Source of the DNA: Oxalobacteraceae bacterium
GTDB lineage: Bacteria > Pseudomonadota > Gammaproteobacteria > Burkholderiales > Burkholderiaceae_D
Length of the DNA stretch: 64,000 nt
Assembly (NCBI GenBank): GCA_021299035.1
Contig: JAJTGD010000005.1
Location: forward strand, 1-64,000
Direction of reading: 5' to 3'
Both the position numbers and the translations under genes were made by a program. This document shows, in pieces, positions 40,995 through 49,871 of the stretch. Below the pieces are notes generated by a model, which saw only the letters and a program-made list of their open reading frames with translations, ran no database searches and had not been told where the DNA came from. Position 1 is the stretch's first letter; each line of letters starts with the position of its first letter.

Positions 40995-41783
40995 TTAACG
41001 TTTCAGCGCTGGTAGCCGCCGTAACATCTTGAGTCCGTCAGGATCGACAATTTCTATGTATTTCTGGTCCACCCGAATGAACCCGCAACGCGCGAAACCA
41101 GAGAGCGTGCGACTGACCGTCTCCAAGGTTAAACCAAGGTAACTGCCGATATCTTCGCGCGTCATACGAAGATGGAAAGATTTATCGGAAAAACCCATCG
41201 CGCGAAATTTTTGCGAGATCGATAGCAAAAATTTAGCGACACGGGCTTCGGCCGGTAGCGTACCCATCATGTAGCCAACCTTCTGACCACTCACCAGCGC
41301 CTGACTCATCAATTCCATTAGGCGACGCCGGAAACCATGCGCCTTGCTACCGCTGCCGTTAAAGAACTCAATCGGAACCACAATCAATTCGATATCCGAC
41401 AAGGCAACCAATGTGTTCTTGAACGCCTTCGACTCGATACCATCAAAGCCGATAAGATCGCCCTTCATTGGAAAGTCGAGGATTTTCTCGTTACCGTATT
41501 TATCAATCCAGGAAGTTTTCAGAAAGCCCGCATACACGATGAAGATTGCATCACATCGATCACCACCGGTATACACACGCGCACCGGATCGCGACTTGAT
41601 GTGCTGAAATCGATACGCATCGGTACCCATTGAATCGTCGGCTTCGATACGAAGTATTTGGTAGACCTGCTCTACATTCGACCAAAGACGCGGAAAGTTA
41701 TCCGCCATCCGCGAATAGCGACCGATCTCGGCAATACCTCTATGCTCTACAACCTCATTACTCGTCTTTTGCAGTATCTGCAT
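40995..41783 (-). CDS. Crp/Fnr family transcriptional regulator without Fe-S cysteines
   Basis: 262 aa from ATG 41783 (GGGGAGC just upstream). An N-terminal cyclic-nucleotide-type beta-roll (~residues 55–150) leads to the dimer helix and a C-terminal HTH. The HTH is REDIGSYLGLTLETVSRTLS, whose ETVSR recognition helix is the Fnr type that reads TTGAT half-sites. The N-terminal cysteines that hold the oxygen-sensing 4Fe-4S cluster of Fnr are missing, so the signal is not oxygen via that cluster. The upstream spacer 41784–41985 shows nothing else. Confidence 0.9.
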   Translation of the reverse strand: MQILQKTSNEVVEHRGIAEIGRYSRMADNFPRLWSNVEQVYQILRIEADDSMGTDAYRFQHIKSRSGARVYTGGDRCDAIFIVYAGFLKTSWIDKYGNEKILDFPMKGDLIGFDGIESKAFKNTLVALSDIELIVVPIEFFNGSGSKAHGFRRRLMELMSQALVSGQKVGYMMGTLPAEARVAKFLLSISQKFRAMGFSDKSFHLRMTREDIGSYLGLTLETVSRTLSGFARCGFIRVDQKYIEIVDPDGLKMLRRLPALKR

Positions 41784-41985
41784 ATTGCTCCCCTTCACCT
41801 GAATAACCGCATCCCAGCGGAACGATGCAGGTGATACTAGAGCAAATCTTTTGGTAAATTTTTTTCAACGCGTTCTTTGGTGCGGCCGCTCAAGCCGCGT
41901 AAACCATCATCAACTAACTGATTCACTACGAACATCATTACTGATATCGGTCGATAAGCTTGGCTGAGCGTGCGCAGTAATTAGA

Positions 41986-42804
41986 TCAAGCAGCGACAGC
42001 GAGAATCACATTCGATGGATCTACCTGGCAACGAACCTGCATGGATCGTCTCAATTGCATGCTATCCAGAACGGTATTGTCTGCGGTAACAATCAGTCGA
42101 CTACCTTCCTCAATCACTAATTGCAGCTCCGAACGTCGATCACCACGAATCAGCACGTCGACCGTTCCCTGAAATTCATTAACATCGGTAGCGGTGGATG
42201 GTTCACCAAGCGTCACTTCGATGGCAGAGGCTTTGATCAGCGCGAAAACTTTCGCACCGATCTCAAGCTGTAGCTCACGACAGCTTTCATGCGTGATTGA
42301 TGCGGTCAGCTTCAGCCTGTCGTTGACCATCAGCCCGATCTCATCGTTAACCGGCCCTTGCAACATCGACACGATGATGGCGCCGAGTTGATTGCGTGCG
42401 CTGGTCTTCATCGCAATATCGGTCAACAGCGCGTAATCGGCCTCCAGACCATTGGCGAGCCGATTCAAGCGCTGGACAAAACGTGCGTGCTCTGCACTGA
42501 TCAAATCGAAATTCTTGAGTAGCTGCTTGCCACGATCCGTCAGGCAGGTGCGCCCGCCACCCTTACCGCCGGCATGACGTTCGAGCAGACGATCACCCGT
42601 CAGCTGTGTCATTTGCTCAATCGTGTCCCATGCACCTTTATAGCTATAGCCCGCGATCTTGGCAGCTTTGGTTAGGTTTTCGGTGAGGCCGATCTGACGC
42701 AGTAGCTCAATGCGCTTTTTGTTGGCCAGCGCGTCATCCCCAATTCGCAAGCTCAACTCGGCGTCCACGCTAAATGGCAAGGAGTTCAGGCGGTCAGTTG
42801 TCAT
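41986..42804 (-). CDS. modE: Molybdate-responsive transcriptional regulator ModE
   Basis: Molybdate-binding regulator, 272 aa. It has an N-terminal LysR-type winged helix (KKRIELLRQIGLTENLTKAA, then AGYSYKGAWDTIEQM and GGKGGGRTCLTDRG). Two C-terminal TOBE/MOP domains (~130–195 and ~205–270) follow, with SARNQLGAIIVSM and EFQGTVDVLIRGDRR. It is divergent from the porin–modA pair, and two ModE-like boxes lie in the shared upstream region, so autoregulation is possible. Confidence 0.95.
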   Translation of the reverse strand: MTTDRLNSLPFSVDAELSLRIGDDALANKKRIELLRQIGLTENLTKAAKIAGYSYKGAWDTIEQMTQLTGDRLLERHAGGKGGGRTCLTDRGKQLLKNFDLISAEHARFVQRLNRLANGLEADYALLTDIAMKTSARNQLGAIIVSMLQGPVNDEIGLMVNDRLKLTASITHESCRELQLEIGAKVFALIKASAIEVTLGEPSTATDVNEFQGTVDVLIRGDRRSELQLVIEEGSRLIVTADNTVLDSMQLRRSMQVRCQVDPSNVILAVAA

Positions 42805-42904
42805 TTGATAAATGATATTCGGCGCTGGCTCGCGCGATTTTCAAAGTCAGTGAGGAATCTACCGGATTTGACAAGCAAAATAAAGTTCAATAAACTTTGA
42901 TCAA

Positions 42905-42922
42905 AATATACCTAGCTATATT
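42905..42922. promoter_or_regulatory. ModE box 1 (perfect inverted repeat)
   Basis: AATATA–CCTAGC–TATATT is a perfect inverted repeat of 6-bp arms with a 6-bp spacer. It agrees with the TATA-type half-sites known for ModE operators. It lies 100 bp upstream of modE and 98 bp upstream of the porin. Confidence 0.7.
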
Positions 42923-42979
42923 CAGAATCGCCGCTTTTTAGCTCGCCACATGATTCTCTGGCATCGCTGCACCAATCAA

Positions 42980-42997
42980 AATATACCAAGACACATT
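42980..42997. promoter_or_regulatory. ModE box 2 (degenerate)
   Basis: AATATA–CCAAGA–CACATT repeats the left arm and first spacer bases of box 1 with a decayed right arm. At 23 bp before the porin ATG it would block that promoter. Confidence 0.5.
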
Positions 42998-43019
42998 TAG
43001 ATTCTCCACCAGCCCAGAC

Positions 43020-44429
43020 ATGCCAGTGAACAAAGCTTTTTATCCAGCCAGCCTGGCCATTGCGCTACTTGCCTCGGCCCCGATCACCGCTGATGCCGGA
43101 GACGACGTCAAAGTCCTGCTCGAACTGCTGCTGGAGAAAGGCGTCATCACGCAGGAGGAGTTCGACCAAAAACTGAAAGTCGCGCGCGACAAAGAAGAGA
43201 TTCGCGCCTTCAACGAGGCACAGGATGTGCGCCGCGCCAACCGAGAGATCGACAAGCGAGCCGAAGATGAGCGCAAGTTCAAAACCCAGATCTACGGACA
43301 AGGGTCGGCGGGCTATTACCAAGCCTCGAACATGACCTCGGCCAACCTCGATGCATCTGGCATGAGTGATCAGCCTAAGGCAAACAACCGGGTCGGACTG
43401 AAGGTCTCGCGCGAGTTGGATCCAGACAATACCGTCATGGTTACGCTGGAGTCGAATTTCTCTGCGAGAACCGGCGCAGTTGGGCGTGACTCGGCGGGGT
43501 ACGGCACAGCCAACAACAGCACGCCGGGTGCCACGATTTTTGATCGCGACGCTAACGTGCGCTGGATCTCGAAAGAGTATGGCACTTTCATTCTTGGGCG
43601 TGGCCCCAACCTGCAGAATGATCTATCAGGAGCTTTCGACTCTCGTAGTAACTGGAACTTCGGCGGCCTTAAGCCTATCGGCCGCTATGTCGGTTCGCAT
43701 AGCGCTGCGGGCGTGAATCGCGCTGACAAACTGTTTCGCTACATCTCACCGAACTGGAACGGATTCAATCTCGATACTGGTGTGTCTTTTGGTGGAGTAC
43801 CCGGCAACGACGAGCGTGGGACCAACTACTACATCGGCGGTCGATACAAGAATGGGAACTTCGAGCTGGGCTACAACCGCGCTGAGGTTCGCTTGGGATC
43901 CGCATCCTCACCCACCAGCGTGCAGGATGTGAACAACCGCGTTGATTTTCTAGCGGCAAAATACACAATGGATCAATGGACGGTCAATGCGGGAATTATC
44001 GTCACGCGAAATCCGGCGGATCCGAATGCCACGTTCAACCGTTTTGCGACGAACGGTCGAGTCAATGCCAACACCTGGTTTACTGGAGCCGTCTATCGTT
44101 TCACACCAAAGCTTAGCTGGAATTTCGGCTACTACTCGGTGGACGATCGCACTGTGCAAACAAACGCCAACAACAGCAACGATATCCAGATGTTCGCCAC
44201 AGGCCTGACCTATTCGCCATACAAGGAGTGGGACTTCTTCGTCGATTACGCGACGGCGCGCCGCCAGGCGGGGGCCACTGGCGCTTTCACCATTTACGAC
44301 AAATGGCAGCCAGACACAGGATTGAGCGGTAGCGGTAATGTCTGCAGCAGCAGCACAGCCAACATCGGATGTTCTGAGAGCACCCGGAGTCAGTCCGGCA
44401 TCTCCGTCGGCGCTCTGTACCGCTTCTGA
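43020..44429 (+). CDS. Outer-membrane porin with coiled N-terminus, ModE-linked
   Basis: 469 aa with the signal peptide MPVNKAFYPASLAIALLASA (cleaved near ADA-GDD). A charged helical stretch (residues ~30–88, rich in Lys/Glu/Arg) follows. The rest is a beta-barrel with alternating strands and the C-terminal …SVGALYRF ending in Phe that BAM recognises. The barrel resembles beta-proteobacterial general porins (Porin_4). The N-terminal coil is an addition. Its place between ModE boxes and modA suggests a role in molybdate or other oxyanion uptake; this is inference. Confidence 0.85.
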   Translation: MPVNKAFYPASLAIALLASAPITADAGDDVKVLLELLLEKGVITQEEFDQKLKVARDKEEIRAFNEAQDVRRANREIDKRAEDERKFKTQIYGQGSAGYYQASNMTSANLDASGMSDQPKANNRVGLKVSRELDPDNTVMVTLESNFSARTGAVGRDSAGYGTANNSTPGATIFDRDANVRWISKEYGTFILGRGPNLQNDLSGAFDSRSNWNFGGLKPIGRYVGSHSAAGVNRADKLFRYISPNWNGFNLDTGVSFGGVPGNDERGTNYYIGGRYKNGNFELGYNRAEVRLGSASSPTSVQDVNNRVDFLAAKYTMDQWTVNAGIIVTRNPADPNATFNRFATNGRVNANTWFTGAVYRFTPKLSWNFGYYSVDDRTVQTNANNSNDIQMFATGLTYSPYKEWDFFVDYATARRQAGATGAFTIYDKWQPDTGLSGSGNVCSSSTANIGCSESTRSQSGISVGALYRF

Positions 44430-44458
44430 TCCCAAAACTATTCTTCGGTAATACGACC

Positions 44459-45211
44459 ATGAAAACTAAACAGCTCATCGTACTAGCCGCTTCATGGCTG
44501 CTCGCCGCCTGCGTCAATGCTGCCGAGATCAAGGTGGCCGTTGCCGGCAATTTCGCGCAGCCGATGAAGGATATCGCTACCGAATTTGAAAAGGATACAG
44601 GCCACAAGCTAAGCCTGACACAAGGTGCGACGGGCAAGTTCTATGCGCAGATTACGAATGGTGCGCCGTTCGAGGTTTTTTTATCAGCAGATGATGAGAC
44701 ACCCGGCAAGCTAGTGAAAGAGGGCAAGGCTGTCTCGGGTACGCAGTTTACGTATGCGATTGGCCGCCTGGTGCTATGGTCGCCCGATGAAAAATTAGTC
44801 GATCAAGGCGGAGCTGTCTTGAAAACCGATCGATTTAAATTTATTGCGATTGCGAATGCCAAGGTTGCACCCTACGGACGTGCAGCAGTGCAAACGATGC
44901 AAAAACTTGGGGTGTTGAGTACCATTGAGCCGCGCGTCGTACAAGGTGAAAGCATCACGCAGACGCATCAATTCGTTACCACCGGTAACGCACAACTCGG
45001 TTTCGTGGCACTTTCTCAGGTGTGGGAAAACAACCGCATCAAGTCTGGCTCGGGGTGGATCGTCCCCGAAGAAATGCACGAGCAGTTGCGCCAAGATATT
45101 GTGCTCCTCAATCCCGGCAAAGATTCAAGTGCTGCGACTGCATTGGTTAATTACTTGAAGTCGGATAAGGCCAAAAAGATCATCGAACGGTACGGCTACA
45201 AGCTACCCTGA
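44459..45211 (+). CDS. modA: Molybdate ABC transporter substrate-binding protein
   Basis: A 250-aa periplasmic binding protein with the signal peptide MKTKQLIVLAASWLLAACVN; the Cys could make it a lipoprotein. The SBP_bac_11 fold has IKVAVAGNFAQPMKDIATEF, TQGATGKFYAQITNGAPFEVFLSAD and VQGESITQTHQFVTTGNAQLGFVALSQV, the ModA oxyanion-site motifs. modB and modC are not downstream: a terminator and an unrelated kinase follow. The porin stop is 29 bp upstream. Confidence 0.94.
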   Translation: MKTKQLIVLAASWLLAACVNAAEIKVAVAGNFAQPMKDIATEFEKDTGHKLSLTQGATGKFYAQITNGAPFEVFLSADDETPGKLVKEGKAVSGTQFTYAIGRLVLWSPDEKLVDQGGAVLKTDRFKFIAIANAKVAPYGRAAVQTMQKLGVLSTIEPRVVQGESITQTHQFVTTGNAQLGFVALSQVWENNRIKSGSGWIVPEEMHEQLRQDIVLLNPGKDSSAATALVNYLKSDKAKKIIERYGYKLP

Positions 45212-45263
45212 TATTTCATCATGACTCTCCTCATCTGGACATCGTTCAGTATCCGATGAGTTC

Positions 45264-45291
45264 AGGCGCCTGTTCGCAGGCGCCTTTTTTC
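45264..45291 (+). terminator. Rho-independent terminator of porin–modA
   Basis: AGGCGCCTG–TTCG–CAGGCGCCT is a perfect 9-bp stem with a UUCG tetraloop, followed by TTTTTT. It lies 52 bp after the modA stop. Confidence 0.95.
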
Positions 45292-45328
45292 ATTGGCAGC
45301 TGATCCAGTGTAGCGAGACTTCGTGCGC

Positions 45329-46798
45329 CTAATTGGCTGGCAGCCGCACCTCGAAGCAGGTGCCCTCACCCACCTTACTCTCGAAATGAATGTCGCCCAG
45401 GTGGGCATTCACCACCGTCTTGGATAACCAAAGCCCGACACCCATGCCCTCGGCTTTACTCGTCTTAAACAATTCAAAGACAGACTGACGCATCTCATCG
45501 CTGATGCCCGGGCCGTTATCCGACACCTTCAATATCACCTCGGTATCTGTACAGACACTCTGGACTTCAACCCGGCCGAGGGATTGTGACGACTCGGCTG
45601 CCGCCTCAATCGCATTGTTTAATACATTCAATACGACTTGCTGTAATTGCGTCTGATCGCCTACCACCGGGCAACTATCTCCCAGCTGACACACCAGCTC
45701 AACTTGCTTAGTCTGCGCATGCGAGTGAACCAGTGCTGCACAGTCGCGTACCAAGTCGTTCATATCCAAACTAACCATGGCGCCACTTCTATCCTCGAAC
45801 AGCTTACGTAGCTTGACGATGATGTCTGCAGCGCGACGATTATCCCGGTTGAGGTCTGCGACCAGGCGCTTTACCTCTTCGTCAGCATTGGTTTCCACTG
45901 ACTCCTCGGAAATGATTCGCTCGACAAGTTGGGTATTCAGCCGTATTGAGCACAGGGGCTGATTCAGCTCATGTGCCAAACTCGCGACCAACGCCCCCAT
46001 CGCTGCTGTCTTGTTCGACAAGGTCAACTGCCGAATAATCTCTTCTCGCTCTTGCAGCAGATGCTGTAATTCTTGCTGGTGCTTACCCAGCAAGGTCTGT
46101 CGGGTTTCAGCTGCGGCGAGCTCGCGCTCTGTCTGCAGGCGATCCGTTTCACGACGCTCGAGAAAAATCCGCAAAAACCCAATATTGGTCAGTGGAATAC
46201 AGAACATCTGCCCCATCACCATGATCGCTTGATCTGGCGTGTTGGCATAGATATCCAACGACCCCGGATCGACCGCAATCCCGATTGCACGTATACCCTG
46301 AGTCACTGAAAATCCAATGCCACCCGCCATCAGCAAATCAGCGCCCAGGCTTCGCTTTTCGCCTTTAAGCCAATACCCCAGCAAGAAATAATCAATCAGG
46401 ATCACTGCGTAGAAGGCGAAGTAATAAACCTGAAGGTAGTACTCGGAGACGCCATACTCGAAAGCGCCAATGATGGTAACCAGGAAAACGATGGACGTCA
46501 GCGCATAGAACCACTTGGCTTGAGCGGATACATTTCCGAAAAACATACGCAGGGCGAGACACCTCCCGGCATTTCCCAACACCATCGGGATTTGGCCAAT
46601 GTAGATGAACGCCCACTCGCTCACCACACCACGCATCGCCAATGGCACCACTGCGATGCCACTCAATAGCCCCGACAGGCACCACAATCTGACCTGTGCG
46701 TTACGCTGTTCTGACAAAGCAAACCAGATCACTGCGTGCATAACCAAATAGACCACGCAGATCATGAGGATCACGGTTTGTGGATGAAAGTGCGGCAA
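45329..46798 (-). CDS. Membrane sensor histidine kinase
   Basis: 489 aa. The N-terminal ~210 residues form about seven hydrophobic segments, followed by a coiled coil (ERRETDRLQTERELAAAETR…). The HisKA region has phospho-acceptor His276 in ASLAHELNQPLCSIRLNTQL. The ATPase domain has NVLNNAIEAA, VSDNGPGISD and GMGVGLWLSKTVV. The input has no recognised sensor domain beyond the membrane part. The FixJ-type regulator 1.6 kb upstream is the likely partner. Confidence 0.9.
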   Translation of the reverse strand: MPHFHPQTVILMICVVYLVMHAVIWFALSEQRNAQVRLWCLSGLLSGIAVVPLAMRGVVSEWAFIYIGQIPMVLGNAGRCLALRMFFGNVSAQAKWFYALTSIVFLVTIIGAFEYGVSEYYLQVYYFAFYAVILIDYFLLGYWLKGEKRSLGADLLMAGGIGFSVTQGIRAIGIAVDPGSLDIYANTPDQAIMVMGQMFCIPLTNIGFLRIFLERRETDRLQTERELAAAETRQTLLGKHQQELQHLLQEREEIIRQLTLSNKTAAMGALVASLAHELNQPLCSIRLNTQLVERIISEESVETNADEEVKRLVADLNRDNRRAADIIVKLRKLFEDRSGAMVSLDMNDLVRDCAALVHSHAQTKQVELVCQLGDSCPVVGDQTQLQQVVLNVLNNAIEAAAESSQSLGRVEVQSVCTDTEVILKVSDNGPGISDEMRQSVFELFKTSKAEGMGVGLWLSKTVVNAHLGDIHFESKVGEGTCFEVRLPAN

Positions 46799-46840
46799 TG
46801 CTGATCAGCCAGTATGGATGGCTGCCTCGTTGATGACTGC

Positions 46841-47935
46841 CTACTGCCCGTCGTTTGCTGTCGCCTTTTCTGGATTTGGCGGCAGTAGCGACTGCGTGGT
46901 GAAAAGTTGCATGGATACTGCGCCGGCGGGTACCTTGACCTTCAAACCCTGTAGATAAATTTGAAGTTTCGGTAATTGGGGTGAGTGAATGGTATACGGC
47001 GGCTTACCTGACACGTTGGCAGTGCCTCCGGCTTTCAGCTTCAGCGGCTTGGCAATGCCAGTCGCGTCGACCACGCACAGCGTCGACTCGGTATAGCTGC
47101 CCAAGTACAAACGCGTGTAGGTCGCGCGGACTTGAGCTGGCGCCCAGCGCGGAATCTCTCCACCTGCTGCGACCGCACACGGGTCCGGGCCTTCTTCCCC
47201 TCTTGCAGTGCTTGCCGCTGCAGGGGCCAGTGCTGCGGGCGTTGCGGTTGCTGCGTCTGTCGCGCTTGCAGGGGCAGTAACGGTCTGCGCAGGTGCCGGT
47301 GCGGGCGTTGTCGCCGTGGTTGATGCGGGCACTGACGCCGTAGCTGCCGCAGCCGCAGCTTGATCGGGTACTGCCGGTACAGCGTCATTCGGCGCTGCTG
47401 ATTCGGCGACTGGCTCGGGGATCGGTTCTGTCACTGGTTTAGGCGTTGGTGTCAGGCCACGCAGAATAGAGAAGGTCAGCACCAGCGCAACAATAATCAC
47501 AACGATGAGCGGCAGACGGCGTGATTCAAAATTTGATCGACCGCTTGCCTGCGCCATCACACCTCGGCTCTCGGCGACAGGTGCGGGGGCCGAGCTGACA
47601 ATGCTTTGAATGGGTTCGGTGACGACGCCCTGAGTCTCTGAGACTACAGGTTCTGGGGGCAACAACTCGGAAAAATCGATACCAAATACATCGGCATACT
47701 TTCGTGCTGCCAGCTTCTTGTGGCGCACGCCATAGAACGCACGGAGACCGCCTCCTTCGATTTGCTCGATTTGCTCGCGCGATAAGGTCGCCATACGAGC
47801 CGCATCGTTGACCGAGATACCTCGTTCAATTCGCTCCTGCTTAAGCCGCGTACCATTGATAGGAACGTCGTCAGAGTCATCAACGCTGACATCGACCGGA
47901 CGCTGGCGCCCTCCAGATTCGAACGGGACGCTCAC
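46841..47935 (-). CDS. RodZ-like HTH membrane protein
   Basis: 364 aa. An N-terminal HTH_25/XRE domain (GTRLKQERIERGISVNDAAR…LSREQIEQIEGGGL, residues ~27–95) and one membrane helix at ~residues 142–160 (LPLIVVIIVALVLTFSIL) come first. A long Ala/Pro/Thr-rich periplasmic linker follows, and then a C-terminal beta domain like DUF4115 (RLYLGSYTESTLCVVDATG … KLKAGGTANVSGKPPYTIH). The layout is that of RodZ, the MreB-linked shape protein. The setting in a two-component cluster suggests a specialised paralog. It overlaps the upstream HTH gene by 4 bp. Confidence 0.8.
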   Translation of the reverse strand: MSVPFESGGRQRPVDVSVDDSDDVPINGTRLKQERIERGISVNDAARMATLSREQIEQIEGGGLRAFYGVRHKKLAARKYADVFGIDFSELLPPEPVVSETQGVVTEPIQSIVSSAPAPVAESRGVMAQASGRSNFESRRLPLIVVIIVALVLTFSILRGLTPTPKPVTEPIPEPVAESAAPNDAVPAVPDQAAAAAATASVPASTTATTPAPAPAQTVTAPASATDAATATPAALAPAAASTARGEEGPDPCAVAAGGEIPRWAPAQVRATYTRLYLGSYTESTLCVVDATGIAKPLKLKAGGTANVSGKPPYTIHSPQLPKLQIYLQGLKVKVPAGAVSMQLFTTQSLLPPNPEKATANDGQ

Positions 47936-48288
47936 ACGAAAAACCGTTCTAGCGAGCTGACACTGATGCCATAGCCGCGTGCCAGTCTGATCATGGTGCG
48001 AAAGCCTGGCTCACCGTAAGTGCCGCTCTCGATTTTTGAAACAGTCGGCAGCGACACGCCTGACGCGGGATCGCCGTCGACCATACTCGCAGTAACGACA
48101 TCGGTCTTGGTCATGTGGCGCGCAAGCCGTACTGCCAACAAGTACTCGTGGCATGCCTGAAACTGAGTCGAGTCGATACCCGCCAACCACTTGCGTGAGA
48201 TTTCGGCGATCGTTTCCGAGCGACCATGAAAACTTGGCGGCGCAATCTCAGAAAGGGAATCGCTCAGCGCATTCGAAGTCGGGGTCAT
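47932..48288 (-). CDS. XRE-type HTH protein
   Basis: A 118-aa cytoplasmic protein from ATG 48288 (GGAG 8 bp upstream); the GTG three codons earlier is an alternative. The C-terminal half holds an HTH (YLLAVRLARHMTKTDVVTAS, then SLPTVSKIESGTYGEPGFRTMIRLARGYG). It is coupled by a 4-bp overlap to the RodZ-like gene, so the two probably act together. A palindrome lies about 110 bp upstream. Confidence 0.75.
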   Translation of the reverse strand: MTPTSNALSDSLSEIAPPSFHGRSETIAEISRKWLAGIDSTQFQACHEYLLAVRLARHMTKTDVVTASMVDGDPASGVSLPTVSKIESGTYGEPGFRTMIRLARGYGISVSSLERFFV

Positions 48289-48393
48289 GCAGGACACTCC
48301 ATTTTTATTTTTTCGCGGTGTCGATTGGCAAGGATACGTGGGATTTGCCGCTAGACGGTGAAAGATAGCTTCGCCCGCGAAAATTCACCATAG

Positions 48394-48403
48394 CCCTCGA
48401 GGG
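48394..48403. promoter_or_regulatory. Palindrome CCCTCGAGGG (copy 1)
   Basis: A perfect 10-bp palindrome, flanked by TAG…TAA, upstream of the HTH–RodZ-like pair. A near-identical palindrome lies upstream of the other small HTH gene. It is a candidate operator for one of the HTH proteins or the FixJ-type regulator. Confidence 0.45.
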
Positions 48404-48407
48404 TAAC

Positions 48408-49082
48408 TCAATGCATAGCATCCAACATACGTACTAATTCGATAACATTTCCCGCCCCCATCTTGCGCATCATGTGCATTCGGTGCAACTTGACCGTCCG
48501 CTCTGCAATGCCAAGCTGGTCGGCAATCTGCTGGTTCATATAGCCTTGGGATACCAGCAGCGCGATCTGCGATTCTCGCGCTGACAGAGACGCGTATCGG
48601 GTCGCGACATCGACGGATGATAAAAAGTTGCGGCGCTCCGCCGAGTTTCTCGACAAGGCCTTGTCGACAGAGTCGATGAGTTGCTCATCGTCAAATGGCT
48701 TGATCAGAAAATCCAGCGCCCCGGCCTTCATGGCCTGTACCGCTTCGCCAGCGCTACTACCACCGCTCATGAAGACAATCGGAACAGTCAAGCCACGATC
48801 CAACAACGCTCGCTGCAGGTCTAGCCCGGAGGCCGTCGGCATCTTCACATCGAGCAGCAAGCAGCGCGGCCCCGGAAACATCGGCTCAGCCTTGTCTTCA
48901 AACGCAATAAACTCGGCCGCGGACGCAAACTCGGTGACTGCGTAAGCTTCATGCCGCAGCATGGCCGCGACTGCGCCGCGGACGGATGGGTCATCATCAA
49001 TCACCGCAATATGGCCGCGCGCATGACGCACTGCTTCGCGCTCATCTTGTATCGTGACAACGGATCGAATAGGACGCCGCAT
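48408..49082 (-). CDS. FixJ/NarL-type response regulator
   Basis: 224 aa. The receiver domain (residues ~23–140) has acidic DDD at 29–31, phospho-acceptor Asp78 in CLLLDVKMPTASG, and the KPFDDEQ loop Lys. The C-terminal LuxR-type HTH (~160–224) has LSARESQIALLVSQGYMNQQ and IAERTVKLHRMHMMRKMGAG. Likely partner of the histidine kinase at 45.3 kb. Putative targets are the genes around it. Confidence 0.92.
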   Translation of the reverse strand: MRRPIRSVVTIQDEREAVRHARGHIAVIDDDPSVRGAVAAMLRHEAYAVTEFASAAEFIAFEDKAEPMFPGPRCLLLDVKMPTASGLDLQRALLDRGLTVPIVFMSGGSSAGEAVQAMKAGALDFLIKPFDDEQLIDSVDKALSRNSAERRNFLSSVDVATRYASLSARESQIALLVSQGYMNQQIADQLGIAERTVKLHRMHMMRKMGAGNVIELVRMLDAMH

Positions 49083-49189
49083 GACAGTGCTTCCAACGAA
49101 TCAATGACTTAAGATGCTGCGAACGATGAACCGCATAACGAAGCCTCAGACCTCGTCGAATTCGCAGGCGACGTACTGAGGCAAAAGCC

Positions 49190-49486
49190 CTAGTCGCGAC
49201 GACCTGCTTCTTGCTTTAACAGGAAATGAGGAATGGGCGGCGGCGTCACCACTTGAGGGTCCAGCCTACGCGAGGCAAGTGCGGCCGGATCAGGCTCGAC
49301 AAGAATGCCTAGCTTGCGCGCATACAGTCGAATCATCCGACTCATTTCAGCAGCCGAGGCAATCTGCTCGACACCGGACTCAATCGCCAACACCTGCCGA
49401 ACACTCATGCCCGTCGATGACGCGATATCCTCGACTGCTAGCCCCAGTTGCCTGCGCTGCTTTGCAAGTTTCTCACCGATCTCCAT
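49190..49486 (-). CDS. Small HTH_25-type regulator
   Basis: 98 aa from ATG 49486 (GGAGAGGCT upstream). The N-terminal HTH has EIGEKLAKQRRQLGLAVEDIASSTGMSVRQVLAIESG, the same class as the RodZ N-terminus, but no membrane helix follows. A short Pro-rich tail ends the protein. A CCCTTGAGGG palindrome lies ~100 bp upstream. Confidence 0.75.
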   Translation of the reverse strand: MEIGEKLAKQRRQLGLAVEDIASSTGMSVRQVLAIESGVEQIASAAEMSRMIRLYARKLGILVEPDPAALASRRLDPQVVTPPPIPHFLLKQEAGRRD

Positions 49487-49587
49487 AGCCTCTCCGGTTG
49501 GAGGTTTTATTATTTTTGCAACGTTAGAAATCACACTTTGCGCATGATTCTATGCACATTATTGCAGCTGAGAAAGTATTTGGGGAC

Positions 49588-49601
49588 TACCCTTGAGGGT
49601 A
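49588..49601. promoter_or_regulatory. Palindrome TACCCTTGAGGGTA (copy 2)
   Basis: A 14-bp palindrome, imperfect only at its centre, in the upstream region of the 98-aa HTH gene. It matches copy 1 at 48394–48403 in both arms. Confidence 0.5.
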
Positions 49602-49871
49602 TTTGAGAGGAATTTTTTCGAACGATGATGCACTTCCGAAGGATGACCTGCCTGCACGAGAGGGTCTGGTCCTTACCATGGCACCAACTTCAGATGAATT
49701 TCGTTAGCCCAGGGGACTCTCTAGGCGGGTAAGTCTGCATGGAACCAAATCCAAGCGAGAATTCAAGAACGTCATTGTCATGTGGGTATATGCCATCACC
49801 AATGGGGCGGGTAACTCACTAGGGCCAAATCAATCCTAAAGGAACACCCACCCTAAAAAGCAACTACCTGC
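49602..49871. other. Intergenic stretch without recognisable gene
   Basis: About 270 bp with only very short open frames and no clear repeat, tRNA or terminator. It marks the passage from the regulator cluster to an AT-richer accessory block. Confidence 0.6.

Noticed and set aside
46981-47323. Plus-strand frames rich in Cys and Arg opposite the RodZ-like gene
   Set aside because: They are shadows of the Ala/Pro/Thr-rich linker coding sequence.
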